Assembly (NCBI GenBank): GCA_013397115.1
Contig: VWZW01004128.1
Span: 1,046,437 to 1,110,436, forward strand
Direction: 5' to 3'
Source of the DNA: Edolisoma coerulescens
Lineage: Eukaryota > Chordata > Aves > Passeriformes > Campephagidae
DNA length: 64,000 bases
The notes below the pieces were generated by a model. It saw nothing but the letters and a program-made list of their open reading frames with translations. It was not told where the DNA came from and did no database searches. Positions 34,601 through 46,625 of the stretch are shown in pieces. Each line of letters begins with the position of its first letter. Position 1 is the stretch's first letter. Made by a program: the position numbers and the translations under genes.

Positions 34601-35283
34601 ACAAAATTATCAGCTTGTCTAAGAAGAAATTTTATCTCTGATTAAGAATTTTGTTTACTTCTTATTTCCCTATGACCAAGGACCAACTGCAGCACTCGTC
34701 CCGTGGAAGTCAGTGTGAACTTTGTCATCTGTAAATGACAACACGTTGTGAAGCCAATTGACTTTAATACACTTTCTGCAATTTCAAGCATTTCTAATGA
34801 ATTTTTACTTTGTTATTAAAAATAATTAATCAGACAATAGATCACTTCTCTTTCTACTGTATAGGAATGAGCATCTGCCAGGAGCTTTTTAACATTTCCA
34901 TGGTTTAAAGCACCAGTGGCCCCAGAGAAAATACACCCTTTTCAAGCAAGCCTTTAACGATTCTTTTGATTGAAAATGGAGCTAGCATATCATCCGAAAC
35001 ATGCAATGCTTTTATTCTGCCAAGATATATTATTTAACAATGGGTGAATTTTTCAGAAGAACTCGTTTTAATTTGTTCTTTCAATCTAATGACCCATAGG
35101 AATGATTGTAGATACAATTGTGGCACACGAGTTGCTCCTATCAAAGCGAGAATGTGTAACTTTCTTCACATCTTCATTAGGGAAAATATTTCAAGTGTTT
35201 AAGCCCTGTATAAAAATTGTTTAGAAGTTGCTTTGTTTTCATGTTGCCTTATTTGTAATGGTCAAGTAAGGAGAAATTTCTTA
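34601..35283. other. Repeat-free AT-rich block, possible conserved non-coding DNA
   Basis: No repeat, gene or low-complexity sequence dominates. The sequence from 34,690 to 35,230 has mixed, non-repetitive AT-rich content with homeobox-like TAAT and ATTA words and a few isolated CpGs. Conservation cannot be judged from one sequence. Confidence 0.4.
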
Positions 35284-35760
35284 GTCATAGAATCATGGAA
35301 CCATTAAGGTTGGGAAAGACTTTTAAGATCATGAATTACAGGCATCAACCCAGCACCATCACCATGTTCACCACTGAATTGTGTACTCAAGGGCCACATC
35401 CACACATTTTTGAGCACATGCAGGGATGGTGAATCCACCACTTCCCTGGACAGCCTGTTCCAATACTTTACAACCCTTTCCACGTGAAAACAAAAAAAAT
35501 CATAATATTTTACCTGAACCTCTCCTGGAGCAACTTGAGGCCATTTCCTCTCATCCTGTCACTTGTTCCCTTGGAGAAGAGACCAAACTGGCTACACCCT
35601 CCTGTCAGAGAGTCATAGAGAACAATAAGGTCCCCCTGAGCCTCTTTTTCTCCAGGCTGAGCCCCATCCCCAACTTCTTCAGCTGCTCCTCACCAGACTT
35701 GTGCTCCAGAGCCTTGCCCAGCTTTGCTGCCCTTCTCAAATTGTTCATCCCAGAGCTTCT
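35284..35760 (-). mobile_element. CR1 LINE 3' fragment, group C, ~475 bp
   Basis: It starts GTCATAGAATCATGGAACCA and runs through CCCTGGACAGCCTGTTCCAA, CAACTTGAGGCCATTTCCTC, TTTTTCTCCAGGCTGAGCCC and CAGCTGCTCC. A small A-rich insertion or mutation cluster (about 35,485-35,510) interrupts the usual AATATCCAA block. Confidence 0.92.
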
Positions 35761-36381
35761 ATCCAGCCCTTCTCCAGTATTTGAGCCAAGATCACTTCTT
35801 GATGTAGTTCAGAGATGTTCCTGCTGATCCAGGCTGGAGTCAGACACATCTTATGTTGCATCCACGCTGGAGTGAAGACCCAGCAGCTTCTGGGCTGCGG
35901 AAGGATGTTCCCAGGGACAGGACCCATCAGAAAGATCTCATCTGTCATCACCTCTGGAGGCCTTAACCCACAGATAACCTCACTGCAGCTTTGCAAAGAG
36001 ACTGATCTGCACCTCTGGTGAGCATCTGCTGCCTGCCGAGCTGCTAATGGGCCTTTCATAGATCTGCTTCCTTGCATGTCATTTCTCTACTTCAGTAAAA
36101 AGTGAAAAGGCAGAGTTTTACGGGGTAATAGCACACTTTGACAGGCAAAGTCTATTATTTTTATTTTAAGTGTGTAATTCAGGACTGCTGAGGGTAACAT
36201 GAATGGGCTTTTCTTAAAACTAATTTGTCCAGGCTTGGGCTCACTTTTGTTAAAAGGTTTCTCAAGGCAGGTTTTGCACTGAAAAGTGCCATAAACAGCC
36301 ACTCTGCTTCAGTTCTGTCTTGCAAAAATGTGGTTGGTGATTAAGCTAATCTTTTACTTACCTGGAAGAAATGGATGAAAT
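35761..36381. other. Unique non-coding DNA
   Basis: Nothing recognised. A 110-codon minus-strand frame over 35,745-36,077 has no domain. Confidence 0.6.
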
Positions 36382-36471
36382 AGAAGGTGTCCCTGCCCAT
36401 GGCAGGGCGATTGGAACTAGATGATCTTTAAGTTTTCTTCCAACCCAAACCATTCTGTGATTCCATGATTA
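36382..36471 (+). mobile_element. CR1 LINE 3' tail, group A, short
   Basis: It reads AGAAGGTGTCCCTGCCCATG, GGAACTAGATGATCTTTAAG and CCATTCTGTGATTCCATGAT, the last 90 bases of the element. Confidence 0.92.
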
Positions 36472-36721
36472 TTTCAACAAAGGGAGAGCTTGCCATCTTT
36501 AGATCTTTCAGAAATAAAGGATAACTCCTTAAAAACAGGATAGTTAGTCAAGTTCACATCTTTTCCCTAACTAAAGTCTCCCTAAACCTATAACAATGTC
36601 TTTCATTCTCAAATATCATCTGTCTTGGAGGACTAGCAGAAGGCTCACAGCCTGTGTGACATTTTGCACCCACATGTTTCTCACCAGAGTCCCACCTCAG
36701 GGGGCATTCCACAGTTGGAAA

Positions 36722-37162
36722 TATAGAATCATAGAATCATCAAAGGGTTTGGATTGGAAAGGAGCTTGAAGGCCATCTCATTCCAACCCCCTGCCATGGG
36801 CAGGGACATCTTCCACTGTCCCAGGTTTCTCAGAGCTCCATCCAACCTGGCCTTGAACACTTCCAGGGATGAGGCAGCCACAGCTTCTCTGGGCAACCTG
36901 CGCCAGGGCTTCACCACAGGGAAGAATTTCTTCCTAACATGCAGTCTAAACCTACTCCCTTTCAACTTAAAGCCATTTCCCTTTTCTTAGCATGCCCTTG
37001 ATAGAGGTCCCTTTCCAGTTTTCCTGGAGTCCCTTTAGGTACTGAAAGGCTGCAGTGAGGTCTCTCTGGAGCCCTCTTATCTCCAGTTCGAACAATCCCA
37101 GTCCCCTCAGCTTTTCTCATAGGAGAGGTGTTCCCTCCAATCATCTTCGTGGCCCTGACCAC
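36722..37162 (-). mobile_element. CR1 LINE 3' fragment, group A, ~440 bp
   Basis: It starts ATAGAATCATAGAATCATC and continues CCTGCCATGGGCAGGGACAT, CACTTCCAGGGATGAGGCAG, GAAGAATTTCTTCCTAACAT, CAACTTAAAGCCATTTCCC and TCATCTTCGTGGCCCTGACC. The minus-strand frame shows RFRLHVRKKFFPV and RRLPREAV, with a short in-frame loss between the two. Confidence 0.94.
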
Positions 37163-39081
37163 CACAGTTCACTGCTCCTCTGGGAGAGCTCTGAGGATGT
37201 AGAACCTCTTTAAACACTCCTCTTCAGCAGCAGCTTCCCACAGATCCTTTGAAGCACCAGAAAAGCCAACCAGCGTCAGGAAAGTCAAGGAGCCTCTCAG
37301 CAAGGCATTAATTCCCAGATGCAGCCCTGGTTGTGTCTGTCTCAGCAGTTCCTGCTCTGTTTGGGAGTCCCTGGCTCCACTGGCAGTGGGATGAGATCAT
37401 CTGTGTGTCCTTTGCCATATTCCAGAGTGCCCTGCAGACCACCTACACTCATTGCCAAGTCCCTCCGGTGACTGATCTGTAGAGGAAGGCGCCGAGGAAT
37501 GCTGGAATGACCGGAAACATTTGTGATTTTCATCCTACAGGACTAAAACCCTCTGATTAAAAAAAAAAAAAAATCAACAAAGATAAACATTCTTCTTCAA
37601 TTTTTGTTTTTCAGCTTTCAGATCAATTCAGGTCCCACCTTCCAGCCTCTTTTCCCCAAAATCAAAATTACTGTTTTTGTTTTTATTTTATTCAATAGAA
37701 GCTGAGGCTTGTATGTAATAATTTGTTTTTGAATCTCACAAGAGGCAGGATTTTATCTCGACACTTGGCAATATTTTGATAATAAAAGCCCCTGTGCTCA
37801 ACGGGGTTTGGATCTGATTCACAAACAGGATGGAGAATGTGAACACTTAAATTACAGGACATCTAAACTTTTATTATATTAATAATTTAACTGGCTCAAA
37901 TGAGCTGATAAACAGTAGTTTGGTCCTTGTTTTTCTAATCAGTGTATAAATATATATTTAAAAAAACGATAAAATCTGAATGACTTCTTCATACTGCAGC
38001 TAATTAATATTGTAGGTGGAATGGTTTGGCTTGGCTTCATGTTTTTTTCCCTCCCTCTGTCAACAAACCAGCTCATATGCCAACTATGATTCCCTTTAAC
38101 AAACTAAAATAGAAGCAAATACATTGGTGTCATAAACTATTCTGTTCTGAACATGTATCATATAGCCTTTAATCTAGGGGGTTTTAATATCTCTCATGTA
38201 AAAAAAGATCACTCAAATAACCTAAACATTTTCATTTGAATGCCTCTTGTAGTTGGGAACTGAATGTGCCATTCTGAACATTCCTGGACCTCAAATTTGG
38301 ATGGAAATTCCTCACTTTGAATAAAAAAAATCCAACAGGTTGGTGTTGTGGTGGTAGCACCTGGATTTGGACAGGTCTTTCCTGAGTCAAGATTTCCACA
38401 GCCAAGTGAAGTGACCGTGAGTGAATCCAAGCAGGGCAATGGAAGGTTTAACGTGTAAGGCATCGAGCCTGGCAGAAATGTGCAATCACACCCCAGATAA
38501 AGCTGATATCCATGTGGGAAATAATCATGATGAGAAATAAAATTATTTTCAGGTGCTAAAATAGCCATGTTTTTACAGGAGGGAATCTATCTGATGATAA
38601 CATTGAAGATCAGCGAATACTGCATGAGCAGAGAGACAATCTGAGTTATAAAGATGCAACTATGCGTTTCACAAGTTTTTTTTTCCTAAGTGATATCATC
38701 TTACATCTGAATAAGTCATTCTGATATACATCAATGCCTATCTGTGCTCTCTAAAATGAAAATTTTCTAGAAACCCCTAAGAGATTAACATCTTGTAAAA
38801 AAAAAAAAAAAAAGGAAAAAGGAATTTCGAGCATAAGTTCAGTTTCCTTTGGATTTCCAGGCAACTAATTAACTCACATGGAAAATGGGAACCTGGACTG
38901 GAGGGTCAAAAGTGACTGAATAGTGTGATAACACATTAATATGAGCCAATGCCAGTGGCATAATGGGATAACCTTAAACTAAAGAGACCTTTGTTTTTCA
39001 TTGCATTTGAACACTGCAGCTTCAAAATCCTTTTTTTTTTTTTCCTTGATTTGAGTTCTCCTGAACAGGTTAAATATGAAA
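37163..39081. other. Unique, mostly AT-rich non-coding DNA
   Basis: No gene recognised in 1.9 kb. Poly(A) tracts lie at 37,559-37,573 and 38,797-38,813. A 119-codon minus-strand frame at 38,209-38,568 has no recognisable domain. Confidence 0.6.
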
Positions 39082-39165
39082 TTTCTATGGCAGGGGGATT
39101 GGAAATAGAGGATCTTTAAGGCTTCTTCCAACTCAAACCATTCTAGGATTTTGTGATTCTATAAT
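39082..39165 (+). mobile_element. CR1 LINE 3' tail, group A, short
   Basis: It reads TATGGCAGGGGGATTGG, GAGGATCTTTAAGGCTTC and CCATTCTAGGATTTTGTGAT. An A-rich tract (39,210-39,223) follows about 45 bases later. Confidence 0.88.
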
Positions 39166-39880
39166 GACTGGCCTTTTATTTGGTGACCTCAGATGACAGA
39201 GGGGGTGTTAAAAAAAAAAAAAACCAAAACAACAAAATCAGAATGACAGTGATTGAATTGTCAGGATATGGCACGTGCCAACATGAAATTCTCTTTGCTG
39301 GAGTCGTAAAGATGAAGATGAGTTTGGGACAGCATTTTTGGATGGCTGTGTAGCACTACACTGAACTGCCTGGGAACATCCTCAGATAGCAGAACATGAT
39401 CCATCTATCTCAGCAAAAGGTTGGAGCGGCCCTCAGCGTGCCTTTGGGGCTCTCCAAATCCCTCCCAGGCCCCGCTCTGGCGTCACCGCGTTCCAGGGTT
39501 CAGGCTCACTTGGCATTTTGTATCTAAACAAGATCCCAGCATGGAGGCAGCTCGGGAGGTGCCAGTTGCCCTCATTGCACAGGAAATTTTCCAAGTGTAT
39601 TTAATTTTCAAGCACAGAGTCTCCCAGAAAAAAGAGCACATTGCATCTGCAGCTCCTGCCTCTGTGAGCCAGTGGGAATTTCTTCTCCTGCTTTTCTGGT
39701 TGCAAATATCTGCAAGGGGCCCTAATTCAGGAAAGCCTCTGTTTATGGGCAGTGCTAAACCACAGCCCACAGCTCGTACATGTTAAAGCCCTCAGGCACC
39801 ATCTAACTTTTTTTTCACATATTAATGGCAACTTGAATTATTTTTCCCCCTGCAAGAGTTGACAGTAAAACTTGAGGTGT
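39166..39880. other. Unique non-coding DNA
   Basis: Frames of 121 (plus) and 95 (minus) codons overlap at 39,421-39,786 without recognisable domains. Some CpGs occur near 39,420-39,500. No gene call is supported. Confidence 0.55.
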
Positions 39881-40395
39881 GAGAATCACAGAATGGTTTG
39901 GGTTGGAAGGGAGTTTGAAGGCCATCTCTTTCCAAACCCCAGCTATGGGCAGGGACACATTCCACTAGACCAGGTTGTTCCAAGCCCTGTCCAGTCCAGG
40001 CTTAAACACTTCCAGGGATGAGGCATCCACAATTTCTCTGGATAAACTCTTCCAGGGCCTCACCACCCTCACAGGGATGAATTTCTTCGTAATATCCCAT
40101 CTAAATCTACTCTCTTTCAGTTCAAAGCCATTCCCCCTTGTCCTGTGACTCCAGGCTCTTGTAAATAGTCTTTCTCCACCTTTCTTGCAGGCTCCCTTGA
40201 GTTACAGGAAGGACACAATTAGGTACTCCAAAGCCTTGTCTTTCCCAGGTTGAAAAAACCCAATTCTCTCAGCCTTTCCTCATAGAAGAATTTCCCCATC
40301 CCTTTAATCATCTTGGGCCTCCTCTGGAGTTGCTCCAACATCTCCATGTCCTTCAGCAGGCTGAGGATGGTGGGCACAAGGGGCACTTGCAGTCA
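39881..40395 (-). mobile_element. CR1 LINE 3' fragment, group A, ~510 bp
   Basis: It begins GAGAATCACAGAATGGTTTG and runs through GGGCAGGGACACATTCCACT, CACCACCCTCACAGGGATGA, GTTCAAAGCCATTCCCCC, CCAATTCTCTCAGCCTTTCC and TCATCTTGGGCCTCCTCTGG. Confidence 0.94.
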
Positions 40396-40401
40396 TGCCT
40401 C

Positions 40402-40467
40402 TTATTTTACTTACATTACTTATTTATTTTACTTGCTTTACTTAATTTACTAATTTTACTTATTTAA
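40402..40467. repeat. Degenerate TTTTAC-unit low-complexity repeat
   Basis: The words TTAC and TTTTACTTA recur about nine times in 66 bases. It lies directly beside the 5' end of the preceding CR1 copy. Confidence 0.85.
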
Positions 40468-41579
40468 TCCCCCTGGTGTATCACAATTGCAAAGGTTAAA
40501 ATCCCAACACTACACTGAGGTTGGGCAGGACTTTAATTATTTCCCTAAGACTTCTAGGAATAAAAGGCACCGTTCAACGTATTGCTGCAGGCAGCTAAAA
40601 TGAAGCACTGGTATGTCTGACCCGGGGCAGTGATAGTGAAGACACTTCCAGAAGAAGACAACCAGCTTTATGAGAGTCCAAGGCTGTAGTTTCCATCCTG
40701 GCAGAGCCCTGGACACGACAGCAATGACTCACACACACAGTGGGTTACAGGACCTCCTCCGAAAATAGAAGCTGAGGTCTCCCAGGATGCAGCGGTAACC
40801 CGCCCAGGCTAATGAGGGAGATTTGCTCAGCGTGTGTAACATTTCTTGTTCTGTGATTAAAGGAATGATTTGGCAGTAAATGTGCTGTGAATGAGCTGAC
40901 AAGACTCTGAACCAACCAGCAAATGACTGCAATATGCCGTTTTTATTAGAGCATGCGTCAGCCAGCAATATTTATTTAGAAGTGGATTTCCAAGGGATGC
41001 AATGGACCTAAAGGTCGTCGACTCCCCAAACTTTTGGACTTTTTAATATTGAGCTATCCTTCTTTTCTAGAGTAGATGAATAACTTCTCTGCTTCACTCT
41101 TCTTCCCAAATTCCCTTGAAAATTATTTTGTTCTCATCTGGCTGTTTGCATTGGTTAAAAGAAAGGAGGCTGGAGGTGATGTGTGTTTGTTTTTCTTCCT
41201 ACAGCTTCAAAAATAGAGACTTTGGGCACAGAAGCAGCAAAGAACAAGGCTGAAAGCAATTTTATGGGGCTTCTCACCTTCTCAGGTATATTCTTTATCC
41301 CCAAATCGTGAACCTCTGTCCTAACCCCCTCCTCTGCACCAAGGCAGAATCAAGGACACCTACACCACTCCACAGCTTGTTTGCCTCGGGTCTCCTGGTA
41401 AACATCCAAGGAGTTTTCACAGCCTCTCCAGACAACATTCACTCTTCATTTTCTTTCATGGCATTTAATTTCTTTTCTTTGCTGGAAGTGGAACAGATTT
41501 TGTGTTGTTTTAGTCACCAAGGGCACAGAACTATTGATCTCCATAGCCTCCCTCTCCTTTGTTGGAAGAACACACATTT
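40468..41579. other. Unique DNA, part possibly conserved non-coding
   Basis: No gene or repeat recognised. The section 40,540-40,990 is repeat-free, keeps more CpGs than its neighbours and is raised as a finding. Confidence 0.45.
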
Positions 41580-41720
41580 GGCTTCCTTTAGGTTTTTCTT
41601 TTCTAGGCTTAACAAACCCAACTGTTTCACTTTCTCTTCACATGTTGTTTTCACATCCTCTTCTCATTTTCACTGTTATTCTCCAGAGGTTTTTCAGTAC
41701 CTGTGGACTCTGTATTGGTA
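41580..41720 (-). mobile_element. Probable old CR1 fragment
   Basis: The plus strand reads TTTTCTAGGCTTAACAAACC and then CCAACTGTTTCACTTTCTC, like the antisense of old CR1 ORF2 (a feature shared with the 58,450-58,530 piece). It is too worn for certainty. Confidence 0.45.
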
Positions 41721-41859
41721 CTGTGCCTTTTCAGACACTGCTGAAATTCATCAGCTCACTGAAGTCTGTGGCTTTTCTATTATCCAGTGAAAGGAGCAAA
41801 AAAAGGCATACTGACCTCCAGGGAATTCTGAAGCTTAACTCCTAGAAATGACCTCTAAG

Positions 41860-42045
41860 GAAAGACAAGATAACTCCATCTCATTGGCCTGAGCTGGAAG
41901 GGACACACAAGGGTCACTGAGTCCAGCTCCTGGCCCTGCACAGGACAGCCCCAAGAACCCCACAATGGGCCTGAGAGTGTTGTCCAAACACTTCTTGAAC
42001 TCTGGCAGTCTTGATGCCATGACCACTTCCCTGGGGAGCAGAGAC
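41860..42045 (-). mobile_element. CR1 LINE 3' fragment, group B
   Basis: It reads CCTGAGCTGGAAGGGACACA, GGTCACTGAGTCCAGCTCC, GACAGCCCCAAGAACCCCAC, GAGTGTTGTCCAAACACTTC and CCACTTCCCTGGGGAGCAG. The usual distal tail unit is eroded. Confidence 0.92.
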
Positions 42046-44097
42046 ATCTCAGGGACTGAGACTGTGGAGAAAACAACACCCAAACTCCCTAGAAATCAAG
42101 TTGTCCCGTCTGACAACTCAAGAGTCTTGGGGAAATTCTTTGCCCCTCTCCAGCGAGGAAGCAGAGCAAAGCTGGGATGTGGGCAGAGTTTTCCAGCCCA
42201 GGGACAGACACTGCCCAGTGCCCATCGTGATGGTCTTGCTCTCCCAGTGCCCTCTGTGCTCAGTAAGTGGGATGGAAATTCTGACCCTCCTCCTGTGTCT
42301 GCCCTTCAAAGTCTCTGTGTAGAGACTTTTTTTGCCTTGAGAAAGGTCTTCTTTGCTGAGGGACTCAGAAGATTTACTAAGCCAATGACCTGTGGTCTTT
42401 GGTGGATCTCGTGTGAAATGGAACAGTCATCTGGGCCACCAGGTCAGCTAATACAAGGAATTATTCTGTGTTTTGATGATCAGGTCCATATCTGCACCGA
42501 GACAGGGCTATCAATCTCTATGGCACCTGTCTGAATTTTAAGGGTCTCTGCTTGGCAGCAGCAAAATTTGGGTGGAAAGTAGAGTCACTTGGCACTCCAG
42601 CCCAGATCCACTTCTGCTTCTAGACCGAGGAGGCAGCCAACAATCTATGGGAGAAAAAGTTGTTTCCTTGACCATTTAAAGGATTTTAATGGGGAAAAGC
42701 CAACTACAACCTCATCCTGCCACTGCCAAATGCAGCTATGCCTGTGTTCATTGCTCCTGTGCTAACAGAAGCCTCGTCTCACAGTGGGTTCAGGCAAGCT
42801 GGAATGCAAGGAAATGAGGGGTTTTTCTTAGCAATCCAGGTTTAGAAGAAATCCTTAGGGGAATAAAAGAAAATGTTGAGGACAAAAATAGAAGACAATT
42901 TTGGTTTTTTTTCCAAGACAGGCATCTTTTTTAGAACATCCTTTTTGGTGCTGCCTTTGAGATACAACAGAGGAGGATATAACCCACCAGTTAAAGCACT
43001 GAACACCTTTTGCTGGTTGCTGGCTCAAGCCCACCCCTCGCATTCAGTGTCTTTTTTTTTTGAGTTATAACAATTTATGTTAGAGGACGTCAGTTTTGGA
43101 AGGGAGATTTTCAAATCCCATCCCTGCCTTGAGGAAAAAAACAACAACAACAACAAAAAAACCCAAGAAAAAATAAACAGTGAAAAACAACTTGACAGAA
43201 AATCCTGACCATGAGTGACATGAAGATTTTCTTCAGCCATCTGGAAAAAACAAAAAAAAAATCAGGTGTGCCAGGTGTTCTAAGGTATCAATCTAGTACG
43301 ATGCTATTTACAGCACTGAAGACAGTCTTGCTAAAACTTCTCTCAGATGCTGACACTCAGCAACATCAAGAAAATTCCTTCCCCTGATAATTTTTCTCTG
43401 ATTTCCTCCAACCTGACACAATATTTCTTCTTATTAAGTGCCTCAGAAGTGAGTACTATTATCCAGGTAAAGTCAGCCTAGAGGTATGGAGGGGAGGAAT
43501 AGCTGTTCATGGAGCTGTTTGTACAGGCAGTGAACCACGATGGAGATGCAAAGTGCCAAAGTCTGAGACATTTATTATTCTTCTAATTAAACCCAGCTAT
43601 GCTCTGCAGATACCATTTGCTTCCTCTGATTACTGGACACAGATTTGTGTCACAGGCATTAGGCAGCACTAAGTGAGGATGGTTTCCAGCACAGCCACCT
43701 AAGCCAGCAGGGAACATCTGGATCATGAAAGTTTTAGGGAGATAAAGATCATGAAAAGTGACAGAGTTGGAAGATAAGTGTACATCCCAAATTCAGAGAT
43801 GACAAGCCCTAGTTCACTGCAGAGGACAGCAAGGCTGTGATTCACAGAGATGTAGGGATTTAACCCTCTTCTCTCCACGTAGCACATGACAGTGGGGCTG
43901 CTCAGGTCTAGAAGTTATGGAGGTATTACAAGTGAGGGGCAAAAAGGAAAAAAAAAGAAAAAGAGAAAAAAAGGAGAAAAACCACCACATTTTTAGGAGT
44001 TATCCATAAAATGTCTTTTTAATACATTGGGGTGTATCTGCATCTGGTATCAAATTCCTGTTGATTCATTAATGGCTTCACTAATGGCTTTAAAGTG
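42046..44097. other. Unique non-coding DNA
   Basis: A 189-codon plus-strand frame at 41,965-42,534 begins in the CR1 piece and has no recognisable domain beyond it, so I do not call a gene. A short (ACA)n stretch at 43,140-43,156 and a purine tract at 43,941-43,981 are the only repeats. Confidence 0.55.
43941..43981. repeat. Pure purine (A/G) tract
   Basis: About 41 bases contain no pyrimidine on the plus strand, mostly A with single or double G. Such tracts can adopt unusual structures, but this one is short. Confidence 0.85.
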
Positions 44098-44330
44098 AAA
44101 GAGGGTAAGTGTAGATCAGATATTAGGAAGGAATGCTTCCCTGGCAGGGTGACAAGGCCCTGGCACAGGCTGCCCAGAGAAACTGGGGATGCCCCATCCC
44201 TGGAGGAGTTCTAGTAACGTTGGACAGGGTTTGAAGCAACCTGGTCTAGTGGAAGTTGTCCCAGGGGGTTGGAACAAGATGATCTTGAAGATCCCCTCCA
44301 ACCCAAAATGTTCTATGATTCCATGATTAA
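44098..44330 (+). mobile_element. CR1 LINE 3' fragment, group A
   Basis: It reads GATCAGATATTAGGAAGGAA, CAGGCTGCCCAGAGAAACTG, CCCCATCCCTGGAGGAGTTC, CAACCTGGTCTAGTGGAAG and GTTCTATGATTCCATGATT. About 20 bases (the CCCTGCCCATGG block) are missing near 44,260. Confidence 0.93.
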
Positions 44331-46625
44331 CTCTTAAAAAGAAGCAACACTTACGTGATGTCCATCAGTCACAGCCTGACCACTGACCTCTCAAATGCTT
44401 CTCTTGATTTTCATGGCAATTCCCACAAAATCCTTTCCCTGAAACAAGAGCCGTATGGCAAGTGCAAGAGGTCAGTTTCTTTTTGGGAAACTTGGACCGA
44501 GCTGTGAACTTTTAATGGGAATCTAGAAACACCCTAAAAGTGGAGCTGATAAGATTGCTGTTCTGGGAAAACTTCCTACTCACCTTATAATTACAAAAAA
44601 ACCCAAGGAAAGCACAATTGAAGTCAAGCACTTCTGCCCCCTTACGGAGCACGGAGGACACTGTTATTATAATGAAAGATGAAGTCTTAAGCTTTCCAGC
44701 AAACATATAATAAATCAACGTCCTTTCCCTTGTTTTAATTTCTCACACAAGATTTATGAACCTGTATATTTAGACTGTTTATTTAGAGCTCTGGCATGCA
44801 GGCTACTCTTGGCACAATAAGAGAGCTTTCTCTGAATGGATTCTCAGAAGCTGCTTTGATTTGGCCTTATTTTAATGATTTAAATTTAAGAATCCATCAC
44901 TGCCTTCCAATGATCAGCTCAAAGTTACCAAGGCCACAGGCATGTTCTGTGTTAGTCTCAGTTCTGCTGCAGCATCAAGTCTGAACTACAGCTGATTCCA
45001 CAAATGGAAAAATCTTTCTTCACCACATCCCTCTGGTTCCTTCATTAAATCTCAGTTCTCTGTTGGTCTTGATCCCCTCCCTACCCTCTGCTCTTATTTC
45101 TCCTCTTCTGATGGGAATTCTTGGCTTGGAACCCGGTGCCACCTTGGAGTTGAACCAGAGGAAAACAGAGTTGAGCTCTTCAAGTCCTCTCACCAAAGAG
45201 CATTCCTCTGCTTGACTCACCGAAATGAGAATAAGTGTAGATGTGTGGACAGTTTTTGAATCATTTTTGAATTTCTATCATTCTCTTTAAATTACTAAAA
45301 CTCTCTGATAGTGATATCAGATAGATCTCAGCCTCTTCTGTATCACGAATATTCCTTGCTCACACACACCATGGATACCAGCAAGGGCTGTCCTCTCCCG
45401 TCTCTATGGGAATACAAGGGAGTTATGACGGTTTTCTCCTCCACAAACCTTTTTCTCCAAACAAGGGCTGATATTCCTCATTGTTTCCAGCCCGACTGTT
45501 CAGTGGATCACTTCTTTTCGTATGACATGTCCCAAATACAGGCAGACTTTAATATCACCAACTGTCACTTGAGTGTGGGCTTCTGAAAAAAAAAATAAAA
45601 AATTGATCATATCTAAATAAGAAGTTGCATTTATTATTTTTTCTTTTAGCATTTTCCTTTTTTGCAGTGCATGTTAAAAATACATCCTCCTTTTCTGACT
45701 GCTCCATAAACCCTTCTCAGATCTTCCCAGGATAACTGTGCTGTCACTCCCCCACTTCACTCCCCCATGGCTGTGTCTGTCAGGTCACAGTGACCTGGCA
45801 GCACCCAGCTTGCAGCAGCTACAAGAGAGATAATTTCCCCTGGTAACAGGGCAGAGTATTTGTTAAAATGATTCAAAAAGTGACACTTTGATCTCTGTAA
45901 CGGGGGAAAGCCTCTCTCCTTTCTCCCTCACAGCTGATCCCACATAAGGAGGACTCCTTGACTGGGATGAACTGTCAAGAGCAAGGAAGAGCACATTGCT
46001 CTTAACTAACCTGTGGAACACATCTTTGATGTGGATAAGACACTGCAGTGTAAGCAGATATGCATTTAAATTATCTAAAAGAGAAAAGAAGTTTCTTTTA
46101 TAAAATTCTCTGTTATTGTTCATTATTTTATGGTTGAGCAAACTCAGAGCCTTAAAGAAATGCATTTTCCCCTTATCATTGCAGGGATTTTTGTAATTTC
46201 AGGCGGGCAATGAGGAGGCTGTATTTGGTGCCAGGTGAGACATTTAACCTTCTACTGTATTTCACTCACTCAGTAAACTGTGTAAATTATCCTTTACAAG
46301 AACCAGAGTGCAATGTCACTGCTGAGTAAGGTGTCCTGCCTGGTTCTGAACATTTCCTCTGGATACATGGTGTGAGCATGTAAATAGTTTTGTGCAAGTA
46401 CAGCAGGTTGGCCTTGTACCGAGAAACTTCGTGTTCTGCTGAAACATTTACTCAGAGGAGCTGTGAAAGGACAGCTCGATAAGGACATGTCCTTCCCTCT
46501 CATTGCAGAAATGTCCTCCAGTTGCAACTGCAGTCCTATAATGCTTAGGCTCAATCCAGCAGGTAGAAATACAAAGCACAAATGAGAGATTTTTATTCCT
46601 TACGTAGGTCTGGTCATTAATGATA
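44331..46625. other. Unique non-coding DNA
   Basis: No gene or dispersed repeat recognised. The part 44,500-44,960 looks like possible conserved non-coding DNA. Frames of 91-100 codons near 45,311-46,165 have no domain. Confidence 0.55.

Noticed and set aside
37083..37098. GTTCGAA-type word resembling a tRNA B box
   Set aside because: It lies within a CR1 copy, with no A box or cloverleaf around it. No tRNA was found elsewhere either.
41965..42534. 189-codon plus-strand frame
   Set aside because: It starts antisense in a group B CR1 fragment. The remainder shows no domain.
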